From: Lunularia cruciata
Lineage: Eukaryota > Streptophyta > Marchantiopsida > Lunulariales > Lunulariaceae
Length of the DNA: 64,000 nucleotides
NCBI GenBank assembly: GCA_948567375.1
Contig: OX419758.1
Location: 63,145,965 to 63,209,964 of the forward strand
Direction: 5' to 3'
Shown here: positions 53,798 through 64,000 of the stretch, piece after piece
Layout of the letters: each line of letters opens with the position of its first letter
Position numbering within the stretch: the first letter of the stretch is position 1
Notes under the pieces: generated by a model
The model's database searches: none
Told to the model about the DNA's origin: nothing
What the model saw: only the letters and a program-made list of their open reading frames with translations
Position numbers and translations under genes: made by a program

Positions 53798-56420
53798 TGT
53801 GGTACCCACATTTTTGTTTTTTTTTCTCATTTTTGAAGAAGAAGTGTACAAAAGAAGTCATATTATGCCTATTGACATCAAAAGATGAAGAATGGTGTCT
53901 TTGGGTTGTAATCTGAGGTAAAGTGACTTCGTGTCAGAAGACAAAGTACTCAAATTTGCCCTATCAGCCTGCAACCCAAAGTAAGGAGACTTTGTCTCGG
54001 GGGTGCTCAACCCGAGGTGAGGACAGTGTAACAACTTTCCTTTGGGGTAGGACATTCAAGAAGGTACTATGCACAAAAATGGCTGGCCTATGAGCGGGAG
54101 GAAATTGACAGTGACAAGAGTATGAAGGAGGTGTGATTTCTCGGTAGAAATTTGAAGTGAAGAAAGATAGAGGAAGCGTGTCACTATAAGATTTGGGCTA
54201 GAGACAAAGCAATGACAAGTAATTTTCCATCACCGTTAATAAGTCATCTTGCGGGAGATCATGGGAAAGGAAGTGTAGTCAAAGACGCATTGGTGTGTTG
54301 AGAGGAAGTTAGGAGAGTTAGTCTGGGAATCATTAGGAAGAGTATCCACCAACCTAGAGTGGAAGAGAGTAAGATGGGAGGTGGGAAGAAGAACTCTGAA
54401 TTTGCAGTGAGAAGTCATGCAATTCAAAGATTAGATGTGATTGCCAGAATAAAAGTCTTGAGAAGGCTTTGGATCACATTGTTGGCACAGAATTGGAACA
54501 TTATCTTTTTAGGTTTCATGACTGAGATCATCAAGAGTAAATGTCTTGATGGCCCCAAGGAAGAAGAGAAGAGAGGAAATCCGGCTTGATGGATAGAGTC
54601 AGATTGGAGGTTAGTACTTGGAAGAGAGGCTAGTGATGAGCACGGAGCCATGTTCTTGGGGAAGGGAGAAGTAGCTGAAGAAACCCAAGAGTGAGAAACA
54701 CCTTCTCTTCAAAATGCACAAAGAATGGCTACAAAGTTGAGAGTTATAAGGACCCAATGAGGAGAGGCTTTGTAAGTGCAATGATGGTTATCTTGAAGCC
54801 GGAGCAAATGACTTATGTGATGAAACATCAAGCGGTGTTCTTCCACAAGATGTTTGCAGGAGAGCCAATCAATTAGGCAAAGTGCTTTCATCAACGTGCA
54901 AGACAAATGGTGTGGAACTTGCGAGACAAGTCGCCTCCACACTACATTGTGCCATTTACAACCCATTTCTACTTGGGACTTAACTTGCTGAATGTGGCGG
55001 AGAGACACAAGATGGTGTTGCACTTCCACCCCAATTTGAGAAGAGATGCTGATGCAGAAGAGCAGCAATACATCTTGCAGATAAGAAGCAATGATGAGTA
55101 CTATGTGTAGACAGGGCAAAGTGTGTAGTTGAAGGTGAACACTCCAAAGTTGAAGAAGAGGAGTCAACAAGGAGAAGAAGATGAAGTAGCGGTGATGAGA
55201 CCTTGGAAGATCAGGAAGATAAACTCGAGGAAAGAATTGGTGGTACTTGCATCGTCGGGCAAAGAATCAAAAGGGGAGGCCGAGTGCAAGTCAGAAGACT
55301 CGGACAAGGAGGAAGAACCTGAATTCACGTTGTAGAATGGTGACATAAGCAGCAAGAGTGAAGATGGAAATGGACAAAGAAGGTAACCCGAGACCCAAAG
55401 ATGAAGTTCCAGAGCAGGAGGAGAAGAGGGTGACCATTCAAAGAGGAGTCCAATCTAGAAGGAAGGCAAAGTATGAAGTGGGACCAAGTAATGTAAGAGA
55501 AGTGGAGAGTAGAAGTTTAGGGAGTGAAGAATCCATCCCCATAAGGCAATTGTGGCTAAGAAGGCAAGTGTCAAGTGAAGAAGAGGCAAAGAAGGAGAAA
55601 AGTCTACAAGTCAAGGTAAACCCAAGTGAAGGAGAAGAGTATTTGCGGGAGGTGGTGTGCCTGTTGTTAACAAAATTGGAGCAGAGAAAGAAGGAGATGC
55701 AATTGAAGTGTTTGGAGGTGAAGACTATGTTGCAAGTGTTAGCAAGATAAGAAGAAGAGAACTTGGAGTTGAAGAAGAGTATAACCCGAGGTGAGGAGGA
55801 GAGGGAAGTACTATGAGTAGATGTAGTAGTACAAAATCAGGTAATTGAAAACTTAAAGAAGGAAGTGGGGAGTAGAGAGAGAATGATAGAGCAGAATGTC
55901 ATAGCAAGGGAAAGACAGATAGCGGAGTATGAAATCTTGAAACAATAGTTTGCTGATTCACAATTAGAAATTATTCATGCTATGGCAAGAGTAGCAGAGA
56001 AAGAGCAAGAGCTTAATAGAGTGGTGGAGAGTGTAGAAGAGAAGAAGCAGCTTTGGCAAAGAGAGTTGACAATGAGATATAGAGAAGAAGAAAGACTAAG
56101 GGAGATACTTCGTAGTCTGGAAGAGAAGATTGTTTAGAAGGAGAAGGAGAAGGGGATAATGAAAGTTGAGTTTGAGGCAGAACTAGCAATGTATAGGGAA
56201 GATTGGCTTGCAGATCAAGAATAGGAGAGAAGAATGAGACTTGAGCCATTGAAGGAGATTGTAACAAAGATGAATGTGATGCTAAGTACAGAAGCCAGCA
56301 TCAAGATTGAAGAAACAAGATTGCATGCATTGAAGTTGTTGGTGCAGGAGACGAGGAGGAGAAATGCAAAGGATAAGGACTTGAATGCCTTGCTAATTAG
56401 TCTTGGAACTTGTGTAGAGA
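53798..56420 (+). mobile_element. Repeat F copy 6, 3' truncated
   Basis: It starts TGTGGTACCCACATT like copy 5, with which it is collinear for 2.6 kb through the coiled-coil coding part (for example 55358-55750 and 56234-56420). It breaks off in the coding region where a reversed Gypsy-E fragment begins. It is inserted in the same element J, 476 bp after copy 5 and in the same orientation. Fossil. Confidence 0.78.
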
Positions 56421-57010
56421 GTCACTAGAGTCTAATAAGACCCTTTGTGGTATATAGACCTTCTTTGAAGGTCCTACTAAACTAAAGTCATACTTTGGTT
56501 ATCCAATAGGACAACTCTAAGTGTAAAATGAGCTTGCTCAAATATAGGTATAGCTCCTCCAACCTACCAATAGCCATTAGTAGGCAACGTCATGCTCCTT
56601 ACCCAAGTTTACTCCACCAACAACTACCTCTGCTCTAAAAGCAAGAATCACACTATTCTTACCATCACAAAGTGTAGCCAACCGGGACATTGGAGATGGG
56701 TCAACTCTTGACATAAACATGTCATTGGCCGAGAACAAAGGAGAGCATATAATCAACTAAGTTGGCCCTAACATTATACTAGACACAATCTCTATAGAAG
56801 TAAGTGGTTGACTAGTATCTAGTCCATCATGCTCTCCATCACCATCTTCTACACATCCATTAGGACATCTAGGAGCCATAGATGTTGTTTGTAATGCCTT
56901 AGAAATTATAAAAGATTATGACAATCTTACTTATCTATCAAACACTCCTCTTTGTAGGTCCAACTCCACTAATATTACTCTAGGCTCAAGAGCATGCACT
57001 ATAATCCTTG
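56421..57010 (-). mobile_element. Gypsy-E fragment (protease region)
   Basis: The reverse complement of this stretch matches 15830-16435 of Gypsy-E copy 1 and the corresponding part of copy 2 (39300-39860): the segment before protease through RVLLDS. It is flanked by repeat F and a Chromo-2 LTR, with no Gypsy-E LTR. Fossil. Confidence 0.75.
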
Positions 57011-58770
57011 TGTAATAATCTGAGGATAGAAAAACCCCCCAAGAGAAACACAAGAGAGAAAACATAAAAGTTCAACACTCAATACTTTGATGCCCCAAAG
57101 GAGCACCTTGTCTTTATTATATAGCAAAGAGGATCCCTTCAAAGGAAGCTCCACCCTTGGATCATATATATGAACATGTGACATGTTAGTGAGCTCCACC
57201 CTTAGATTATTTCTATGGATGGGTGACATACTGCTCCTTGTCCTATTTGGTTGGTCAAACAAGTTTGACCAGAGGAAAATCTTTAGGGAATTTTTTTATA
57301 GGAAGCTTCAAATTGCATGGGTGAGGTACCATTGGAAAGCTCTCAATGAGACAAACAAAGGGAGAGAAAGTTAGCTTCTTTGTCCAAAGGGAGGGGAATG
57401 TTTCTAGTTTTGAGACTTAATTCATTTGTTTAGGCCTCCAAGATTGGCTCTAAAGCTTTTAGTGTGTTTTTGACTCTTTCCCTATTATTGGACGTACTCT
57501 TTTGGTGATATATCTATCTAATCTACTTAGTCCATCATAAATAACATCCTTCCAAATGTTACCAAGCCAATTTCAATCTCTAGATAATATGTCTAGCTAT
57601 TGGTATTACAAACTTCACCCCTTTTAAGATGCAACATCTTCATTGCAAAGTTGTTGTTCAAAAGATTGCACTAACACTTGTGCATGGATCAAGTTGGTTT
57701 TTGGCTCCTATGTTACCTCATAAAATGAGTACCCTTTCCAATGAACAAGATATGCTACATGTGGATGGCAAGTACCACATATACATTTATGGAGAATGCT
57801 TTCAACTTCATATTCCTCCATGCCATCAATGAGTGTTGGACAAGGTCTAATTTCTTGTATGGAAGGAAAGTGGGGCAATCAAGGTGCATATTTACATAGT
57901 AAGGAAATATGGAACATTGGATGGATCTTCATGTGTGGCGGTAGCTCGAGGTGATTGGCCACTTTTGCCAATTTGATGAAGGATAGTAAAAGGCCCAATA
58001 AAACAAGGTTTGAGTTTACAAGGGCCAACTAATGTGAAGTTGGCTGTGGGCACCCAGACTTGATCCCCAACATTGAACTTTATGTGCAAATATGATGTGC
58101 ATCTACATCCTATTTTTGTTGATATTGTGCAATATGCAACATGTGCTTGGCATTCTCCACACCCCTTTGGATTCTCAAAACAAAAGTGTTGACAATGTCA
58201 ACCTTGGTAGCCACTTGGTGGATCTTCATCAAGCTCAAAATTATGAAAGGATGCTCTCCATACATGAGGAAGAATGGTGTGATCTGTGTGGATGCATTCA
58301 TTGAATTGTTGTAGGAAAATTCTACCAATGGAAGCAAAGTGTCCCTCTCTCTTCCTCATCTATGGTGATGCCTCAAAGCATGTCCTCAATAGTGCAAATA
58401 GCCCACTCTATTTTTCCATTAGTTTTTGGATGGTAAGTCGTGGACATGGCTAATTTGGTTTGAAGATACCAAAGAGTGTTCTTCAAAACAAACCAATGAA
58501 TGAGTGCCTCTATCAATGATGAACACTCAAGACAAGCCATGGTGAGCTAATGGTGGAATTGTCATATCCTTGGTGGTAGGATGCACATGAATCAATTTGT
58601 TGAGTTGGTTGACAAAGACTCTGATCAAACCTTGAGGTGGTCTTGTGCAATTCAAAAACAAAATCCATGCTTATACATTTCCAACATTGTGCAGGAGTTG
58701 GGAGGGGTCTTGCAAGAACTTGATTAGAAGCTTTATTTTGTTGATAGAGTAAGTAGTTTCAAACTATGAA
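57011..58770 (-). mobile_element. Chromo-2 copy, 3' end: integrase, chromodomain, 3' LTR
   Basis: Minus strand. Integrase core at about 58700-58340 (WKCISMDFVFELHKTT, HPTTKD-like and HHGL segments), then LPLVEFSYNNSMNASTQITP (58337-58278) and KFNVGDQVWVPTANF (58083-58040). A chromodomain follows at about 57820-57680 (EEYEVESIL, YLVHWKGYS). The LTR at 57011-57610 (TGTAATAATC to GGTATTACA) closes the element. It matches the LTR at 12657-13393 but lacks the tandem duplication. Upstream it is cut at a Gypsy-B LTR piece. Fossil. Confidence 0.83.
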
Positions 58771-59180
58771 TTGGTCTATCTCTCACTAAAGATGGACCTT
58801 TGATGGCTATTATAGTAGCACACCGTGGACTAAGAAGGCAAGGAACCACAACTCCATTATATTCCTCCAAGGCTAATGCTCAAACCATGGGTTACTAGAG
58901 AACTCAATGAGAGAAATAGTTGCAAATAAAAGGATGATAAGTACCTCCTCACCCCTCATTTATATATGTATGAAATATTTACACACCAGAGTTACTTATT
59001 ACTAGAGTAAATCAAGTTATTAGACCAAAAGTCAAAAGTCTAAAAGAATATTTGTACTCATGAGAATATTCTCCAAAGCATGTGGTCTTAGCTTAACCCA
59101 ACCACTAAATCAAGGATTCTTTCACATGTGCTATTCTTAGCTAAAAAATAATATAAAATAAAAAGGCTTGTGGGTCCAAG
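58771..59180 (-). repeat. Gypsy-B LTR fragment
   Basis: The reverse complement aligns with about 545-985 of the Gypsy-B LTR, including the CCTTCTTAGTCCA phrase, the ATAATAGCCATCA phrase and the TATA region. Both ends are cut, by repeat F copy 7 and by Chromo-2 integrase. Confidence 0.8.
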
Positions 59181-60008
59181 TGTGACAACCTGGTAAGTAT
59201 CACTTTTGTGATAATCAATAGGTAAAGTTAGTTCACACAAAGATACAAGTTAGAAATGGTCAAATATAAAATACACAATAATAATTAGTTTTTCTTGGTT
59301 GTATCTTTAATCTCTCAGGTAGAAACCACACCCAAAAGAGAGTAACAAACATTGATCATAGTCTCATCACAAATTAATAACACACATAATCACAACTTTA
59401 TCAAATCTTTCCAAATAATCTTAATGTGATGATTCATATTCTCTCAAAGAAGGCTAGTTCACTATGAAATGATTTCACTTCAAAATTGTGTTCCACCTCT
59501 CCACTGAAGGCACAACTTCCTTGATCAAAATTACTTAGCATTAATCCCGTGCTGCACTCATCAATGTAGAATATTACCAACACTATAATTCCTCGTAGAT
59601 CTGTCAAGTCATTGCTTTGATTACTATCCACTCAAGATCAAACATATAGAACGAAATCAGAAATGTAAAATCCAACATCCAACACTCAGACTTGCACTTC
59701 AATATTCTCCAAACACTCACACCGGATTGATACTCAAAATTAAGTTAAACGACTGTCAAGTCATTGCTTTGATTACTATCCACTCAAGATCAAACAAATA
59801 GAATGAAATCAGAAATGTAAAATCCAACATCCAACACTCAGACTTGCACTTCAATATTCTCCAAACACTCACACCGGATTGATACTCAAAATTAAGTTAA
59901 AACGACGAGCATTGAGTTACAACACTTCTCTTTACTCACCTTCAACAAATACAAATACTGAACAACAACGCACTTCACACATCTCCTCTAAATAGGCAGA
60001 GCACTTTG
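59181..60008 (-). mobile_element. Repeat F copy 7 (3' non-coding part only) with tandem duplication
   Basis: It starts TGTGACAACCTGG and follows the F 3' region for 0.8 kb, then stops at AGAGCACTTTGT (60008), where non-repeat DNA begins. Within it 59601-59752 is repeated at 59753-59903 with only a few differences, so the duplication is recent compared with the repeat itself. Confidence 0.78.
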
Positions 60009-61100
60009 TAAAGGATCCAGATCCGAATCATGATCATGATCAACGGAAGCACTGAAAAGCGGACGGAGCTCGTGGTGATCAAATTGAATGGCGTCGATCT
60101 ATTACCTTGTAAAAGGATGACGGATCGCTATGCTGGGCCGGTGAACATTACTTGCGGCGTCCATAAGGCTATATGAGGGCTGAATAGTGAACTATAAGGT
60201 AAAGCTGGTAATCCGAGATAGCAGATCCTCCTCTCTTTGTAACCCGTGACGAGCACACGAACAGGAGTAACGATTCAAGAAAACTGCTATGCTTTTGGCC
60301 CACTAAACCGTAATAACAGACTTTTATTTACAGACGTTCCATGAAATTCCACAGTTTAGGGTTTCCATATGACCTTGTTTCTTGTCTTTTCATATTTATA
60401 GTTAGTTCAAGAGGTCTTGAATTTCGGTCGAGTTTCGAGACAAACTAATAGCAAACCCCGAGGCTGGCTACGTTTGAGCGGAGGTTTGGAGGATGGACCC
60501 CCGAAACTCAAAGGGCAAGAGGCAAAGATACCTTTTGAGGTAGGGAAATAAAAAAGGATTTCTGTAAATTCTTCCCTACTACTACAATCCTAGTCTGGAT
60601 GGCGTATAGCAGGTTACTATGGTTCTGTCTGACAAAGGCCTTACAGGAGACGTGCCACTGAAATCTGGTTTCCTAGGCGTATGCCCTGGACATGGTTACT
60701 CCAGAATTCAAGAAAACTTCCTCCTGACTCGCCATCTGGGCTCTCAGCCTACCCAAAACGCGACGTTTGTAGGAGTCTAAAGTCCCAGCGTAGCAAACGC
60801 GATGCTCCAGCCTTACGGTAGGTCCCCTAAAATCCGTCCACTCTGGATGTCGATTTTGGATCCTTCCACAAGGCTCACTACGTCAAAAAATCTAACCCTG
60901 TCATACGTAATGAAGGATTAATGCAACAGCTCGTAAACACGCCTGTGTGTTGGACTGAAGTAGAAATTCTGATACTTCGCCCTCTAGACAGCAGAAGCAA
61001 CATCGCGACGTGCGACTCAGAGTCAAAACTGCATATCTATTGAGCTCAATTTCGAACAAACGAGGATAAGAACTGAGGCCTTACCACAAACTGATCTTAC
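60009..61100. other. Non-repeat DNA, no gene assigned
   Basis: Base composition changes sharply here: CpG is frequent and the family repeats are absent. If the terpene synthase gene continues, its last exons should lie here on the minus strand. A possible acceptor TGCAG near 61036 could continue the frame from the exon ending at 61101, but I could not find the second metal-binding motif (NDxxSxxKE type). Nothing else is recognised. Confidence 0.4.
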
Positions 61101-62289
61101 CCTACAGTCCAATGACGAAGTCGAGTGTACACTTCTATACTTAAGATCTCATGTCCTCCCGCTTTCGTTATGTTCACTTCAGGATAGTTAGCCAGAATGT
61201 ATCGGAGGGTACTATTGGCCATGTTGACCTTTCCGTCGCGTGATACTGGAGACTGAAGAGTGTCATTCCACAGATCGCGCAGGGATCTTCCAAGTGCTGT
61301 CGTGAGCTGCAGATCCTCGACTGCAAACAAATGGTGAGTACAAGGTTATCGAAACGCCATAACTATATGCTCTTTATCAGCTGATATCTACTGATATGTG
61401 ATCCACCGCCACAACATAATATAAGAAAACATTTGTTGTGGACTTCTCACGTACTGTAAATTACCGTAATGCTCAGCCACATGTCTGTTCCCAAGCAAAA
61501 CACTGTGAATCCTTAGCAATAGTGTATGCTTAGCAATCTAAGAAATTCCGGATGGCAGACCATGCAAGATGTAGAGTCATGAGGACATCAATCTCTCTTT
61601 GCCTTATTGAAAGTCTGGATGTACGTACACGAGTGGCGTCTGGCTTCAGCCAGCTCTTCGTCAAATGCTTGAACATCAGCAAGACGTTCATTTGGGGCGT
61701 GGTCGAACAATAGTTCTTGCAAAGATGAAGGCAAAACCGGATACTCAGGAAAGTGAAATAAGATATCTTGGCTGATTCTAGTCCAGATGCCCATATCGCA
61801 TCTGAGTCACAGTAGATCAATGAGTTTTTCTCGTCCATTGAATCGTCGTAACGAAGGTTAAAAACATCTGTCTGCATGCTGTATGGAACGGCATTTCTTC
61901 TTCCGAATACCCGCATGTGACCGAAATGAGATCTGTTGGTCTAGCCGTGACCACCTCATTAAACAACGCAGCACCCATATGATTTTGTATTCCATGACTT
62001 TCCGCCCACTTGAAAGTTTCTTCGTGAATAATCTCCATAAGTGGATGTGGCAGTTCATCTGTGTACGGGAACATAAACTCGGAGGTGGATACTGCTCTGG
62101 TGTGACTGCAGCGTTGGCAAGCGCCGACTGTGGATCCGGGCTAACCTTTTCAATGGGATTTTGAGAGTGTCCATCATCAACGCTAGCATGGAAATGTGGA
62201 TCACTAGAAATCCCATTGTGATGAGTTGAATTAGCCGTTCCCATTTCGAACTCTCTCCTTCCGGTAAAGGTCATCTTTTCTTCCTGCAT
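61101..62289 (-). pseudogene. Microbial-type terpene synthase-like gene, decayed or incomplete
   Basis: Minus strand. From ATG 62289 the frame reads MGTANSTHHNGISSDPH and PEQYPPPS. It then shifts at about 62078 to FPYTDELPHPLMEIIHEETF and KWAESHGI. A second frame change near 61900 leads to NLRYDDSMDEKN, whose DDxxDE (61830-61847) is the class I metal-binding motif. A third near 61800 leads to ELLFDHAPNERLADVQAF, DEELAEARR. A clean exon follows at 61320-61101, with acceptor TTGTTTGCAG and donor GTAAG, reading ALGRSLRDLWNDTLQ and IEVYTRLRHWTVG, the YxxLRxxTxG helix of these enzymes. They cyclise prenyl diphosphates in the cytosol or plastid. No 3' part was found. An unseen intron could account for one shift, so the pseudogene call is probable but not certain. 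Confidence 0.6.
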
Positions 62290-62298
62290 TCCATCTTT

Positions 62299-62355
62299 CC
62301 TTCGTACTCGGATATCCAATCGAGCGCAGAAACCCTAGATATCCGAGTACGAAGG
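62299..62355. repeat. 17-bp perfect inverted repeat upstream of the terpene synthase start
   Basis: CCTTCGTACTCGGATAT at 62299-62315 pairs with 62339-62355, with a 23-base loop. It lies just upstream of the ATG at 62289 and would form a stable hairpin in RNA or DNA. Confidence 0.75.
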
Positions 62356-62359
62356 CGTG

Positions 62360-62700
62360 CAAGTTCACAAAACAAGAGAGGCTGCCTCGGTGTAGCCGGA
62401 TTGAGATAATACAAGACGTGCTCTGTGATGACCTTTCATGCTGTTTTGCCAAGTACGAAGTACCAAAGCTGCTTGGATATGTTATTGTTTGTTGACAATA
62501 CAACTAATATTGTTTTTTTTCGTCTTTACCTGTAAATTTATTATTTGTCGGGAAAAGCGACCACGTAGAACAAATGAAGATAAGAAGACCCATCAAGCTT
62601 TCTTACAAGGGAGAGACAAAAAATAGGTAAAATGGGGCTAGCTCCAATAATACGAGAAATCTGCCTTGCCGTAAACCATGCCAGATGAGTTGAATTACTA
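62360..62700. other. Upstream region of the terpene synthase, no gene
   Basis: Holds a T-rich run at 62511-62520 and AT-rich stretches. No clear TATA box at a convincing distance and no other coding similarity. Confidence 0.35.
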
Positions 62701-62850
62701 TAAATCTCATCGTGATGAATTGAATTGCCTGTTCTCATTTCGAACTCTCTCGAGAATGCGCGAATTAATATGAGAAATCTGCCCTACAGTAGACCATGCC
62801 TTATTGTAGTTAACTTAGTGGAGGTAAAATGGGGCTACGCCCGAATATTT
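62629..62850. repeat. Pair of short direct repeats
   Basis: GTAAAATGGGGCTA occurs at about 62629 and 62826, and GAAATCTGCC followed by GACCATGCC or AACCATGCC at about 62659 and 62773. The phrases differ in spacing between the two places. This suggests local duplication of the intergenic DNA together with the exon copy. Confidence 0.5.
62702..62755 (-). pseudogene. Duplicate of the terpene synthase first-exon start
   Basis: The minus strand reads FEMRTGNSIHHDEIYS, against FEMGTANSTHHNGISS in the main gene. The DNA matches 62206-62255 at roughly 86% by eye over 50 bp in the same orientation. It lies about 500 bp upstream and is too short to act alone, so it marks a former tandem copy or a local duplication. 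Confidence 0.65.
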
Positions 62851-62859
62851 TCCAATCAT

Positions 62860-64000
62860 TTTGCTTTAGAGATTAGACGCGTGTCGAATTTTTTTGTTAT
62901 TTCGGTCTTATTACTATATCGATTCTGGCTTTTGTCAAACTCTTGGACTGCATACGATGTAATGCTATTCGCGTTGTGCAATTTCTTATGATTATTGAAC
63001 AGTGTAGTTATTGAACAGTTAGTTATTCCAAGTTAGATGACTTGTGATTTGTCAAAATAAAAGAATCTGATATGCTCAATTTAGAATATATCTCATGATA
63101 CATAAAGGATAATTTAATTTTCCCCATAAAAGATTATGCTTATCATCATAAAAGTGTATGAGTATACCTAATTTATACTTGAATTCTGTATGACTGCATG
63201 GAAAAAATCACTGATGAAAACATGTTTCCTTAGATCATTCTAAATACAATGACTGTCACCAAATTTTCATCCAATCATAATACATGTAAAGACTTGCATA
63301 GGCACTTAAACATTTAGTAGTATGTTCGAAGATTAACATTGTGGCTTTTTTTATGTAACCCCAAGAAAACTAGGAATAAACGCCATATCGCAATCGAAAG
63401 TACGTACGCTGCACAAAGAGAAAAAATATGCCACAATAGTTATAAATATTCAACAGTCCAAAATAAATACACATGACAAGTCTATATCTAGAATGTACAT
63501 GACATGTATATAAAATATTACCATTATTCACCAAAATAATATAAAAAAAGTGGTTACTATGATTTAGGAGAATAGTATAATTAGTATATAAAAAACAATT
63601 ATAAAAATTTATTATATTCCTAATATTTTCATTTATAGTATATAATATTCATTCATTTGAATTATTTTATCAATTATCATTCTAGATAGACTAGATAAAT
63701 TACACTGGAAAATGAAATTTAATATAAAAAAATTTAAATCTGTAAGAAGCATCCAAAAAAATAAACCAAATTGAAGTTTAAATTTATAGTCACGTTGTAT
63801 GAAGATTCAATCATATTGAATTTATGATCATTTTCATCTTCTTTTTCACATCTGATTTTCATCTGAAATATATAAGTAAAATGATTGAGTATTTTTGTTT
63901 TTAAATGACCTTATCATTAATCCCAAAATTCTAAAACATCTTAAACTTGAACATAGAACCTATAGATATACACTTTTCATTTCAAAGCTTAAATATCTAA
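62860..64000. other. AT-rich intergenic DNA, no gene
   Basis: Very AT-rich (long runs of A, T and TATA), with no long open frame and no similarity to the element families to the left. Nothing else supportable. Confidence 0.6.

Noticed and set aside
61817-62074. Free-standing small gene in the terpene synthase region
   Set aside because: It aligns as the middle of the terpene synthase, with the first exon directly before it and the metal-binding motif directly after.
62299-62355. Inverted repeat as the ends of a MITE
   Set aside because: The whole unit is 57 bp with a 23-base loop, too short for a MITE, and no flanking duplication is visible.

Overview
This window is repeat-dense nuclear DNA from a plant. 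About the first 60 kb is nested and truncated transposable elements: Ty3/gypsy LTR retrotransposons, a Helitron and an unusual 3.8-kb repeat. Only the last 4 kb looks like non-repeat DNA, and it holds the remains of one host gene. That gene resembles the microbial-type terpene synthases (MTPSL) known from non-seed land plants, and the elements prime from plant initiator tRNA-Met. A lycophyte, fern or bryophyte is therefore my best guess, but this is inference.

Element families, with working names. Chromo-1 is a Ty3 chromovirus with TGTAAAAGACC LTRs: a nearly complete copy at 5031-10665, another at 17926-24468, pieces at 25421-26706 and 31307-36482, and a solo LTR at 28485-28851. Chromo-2 is a second chromovirus: 1-296, 10666-13393 and 57011-58770. 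Gypsy-B is at 297-5030 with an LTR piece at 58771-59180. Gypsy-E is at 13394-17925 continuing at 24469-25266, at 37971-45772, and at 56421-57010. Two more Ty3 pieces lie at 29559-30684 and 47640-53797. A Helitron replicase remnant is split across 36483-37970 and 45773-46760. Repeat F has seven copies between 18408 and 60008.

Nesting. Gypsy-E is old. Chromo-2 abuts it on the left, and Chromo-1 with repeat F in its primer-binding site went into its methyltransferase region. Gypsy-B and a Chromo-1 copy lie between two parts of a Chromo-2 element. On the right, a second Gypsy-E landed in the Helitron, and two F copies landed in one gag gene.

The standout is Gypsy-E. Between protease and reverse transcriptase it carries a cytosine-5 DNA methyltransferase whose motifs are collinear in one frame (about 40450-41560), and after the integrase it ends with a textbook C4HC3 PHD finger (44828-44962). 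The second copy has the remains of the same methyltransferase. The family thus paired a DNA-methylation writer with a likely histone-tail reader. Repeat F is also odd: TG...CA ends, 5-bp target duplications, no long terminal repeats that I can find, and one long coiled-coil protein.

The right end (60009-64000) contains the decayed terpene synthase on the minus strand, a copy of its first-exon start upstream, and AT-rich DNA without genes. All virus-like elements here are treated as broken fossils.
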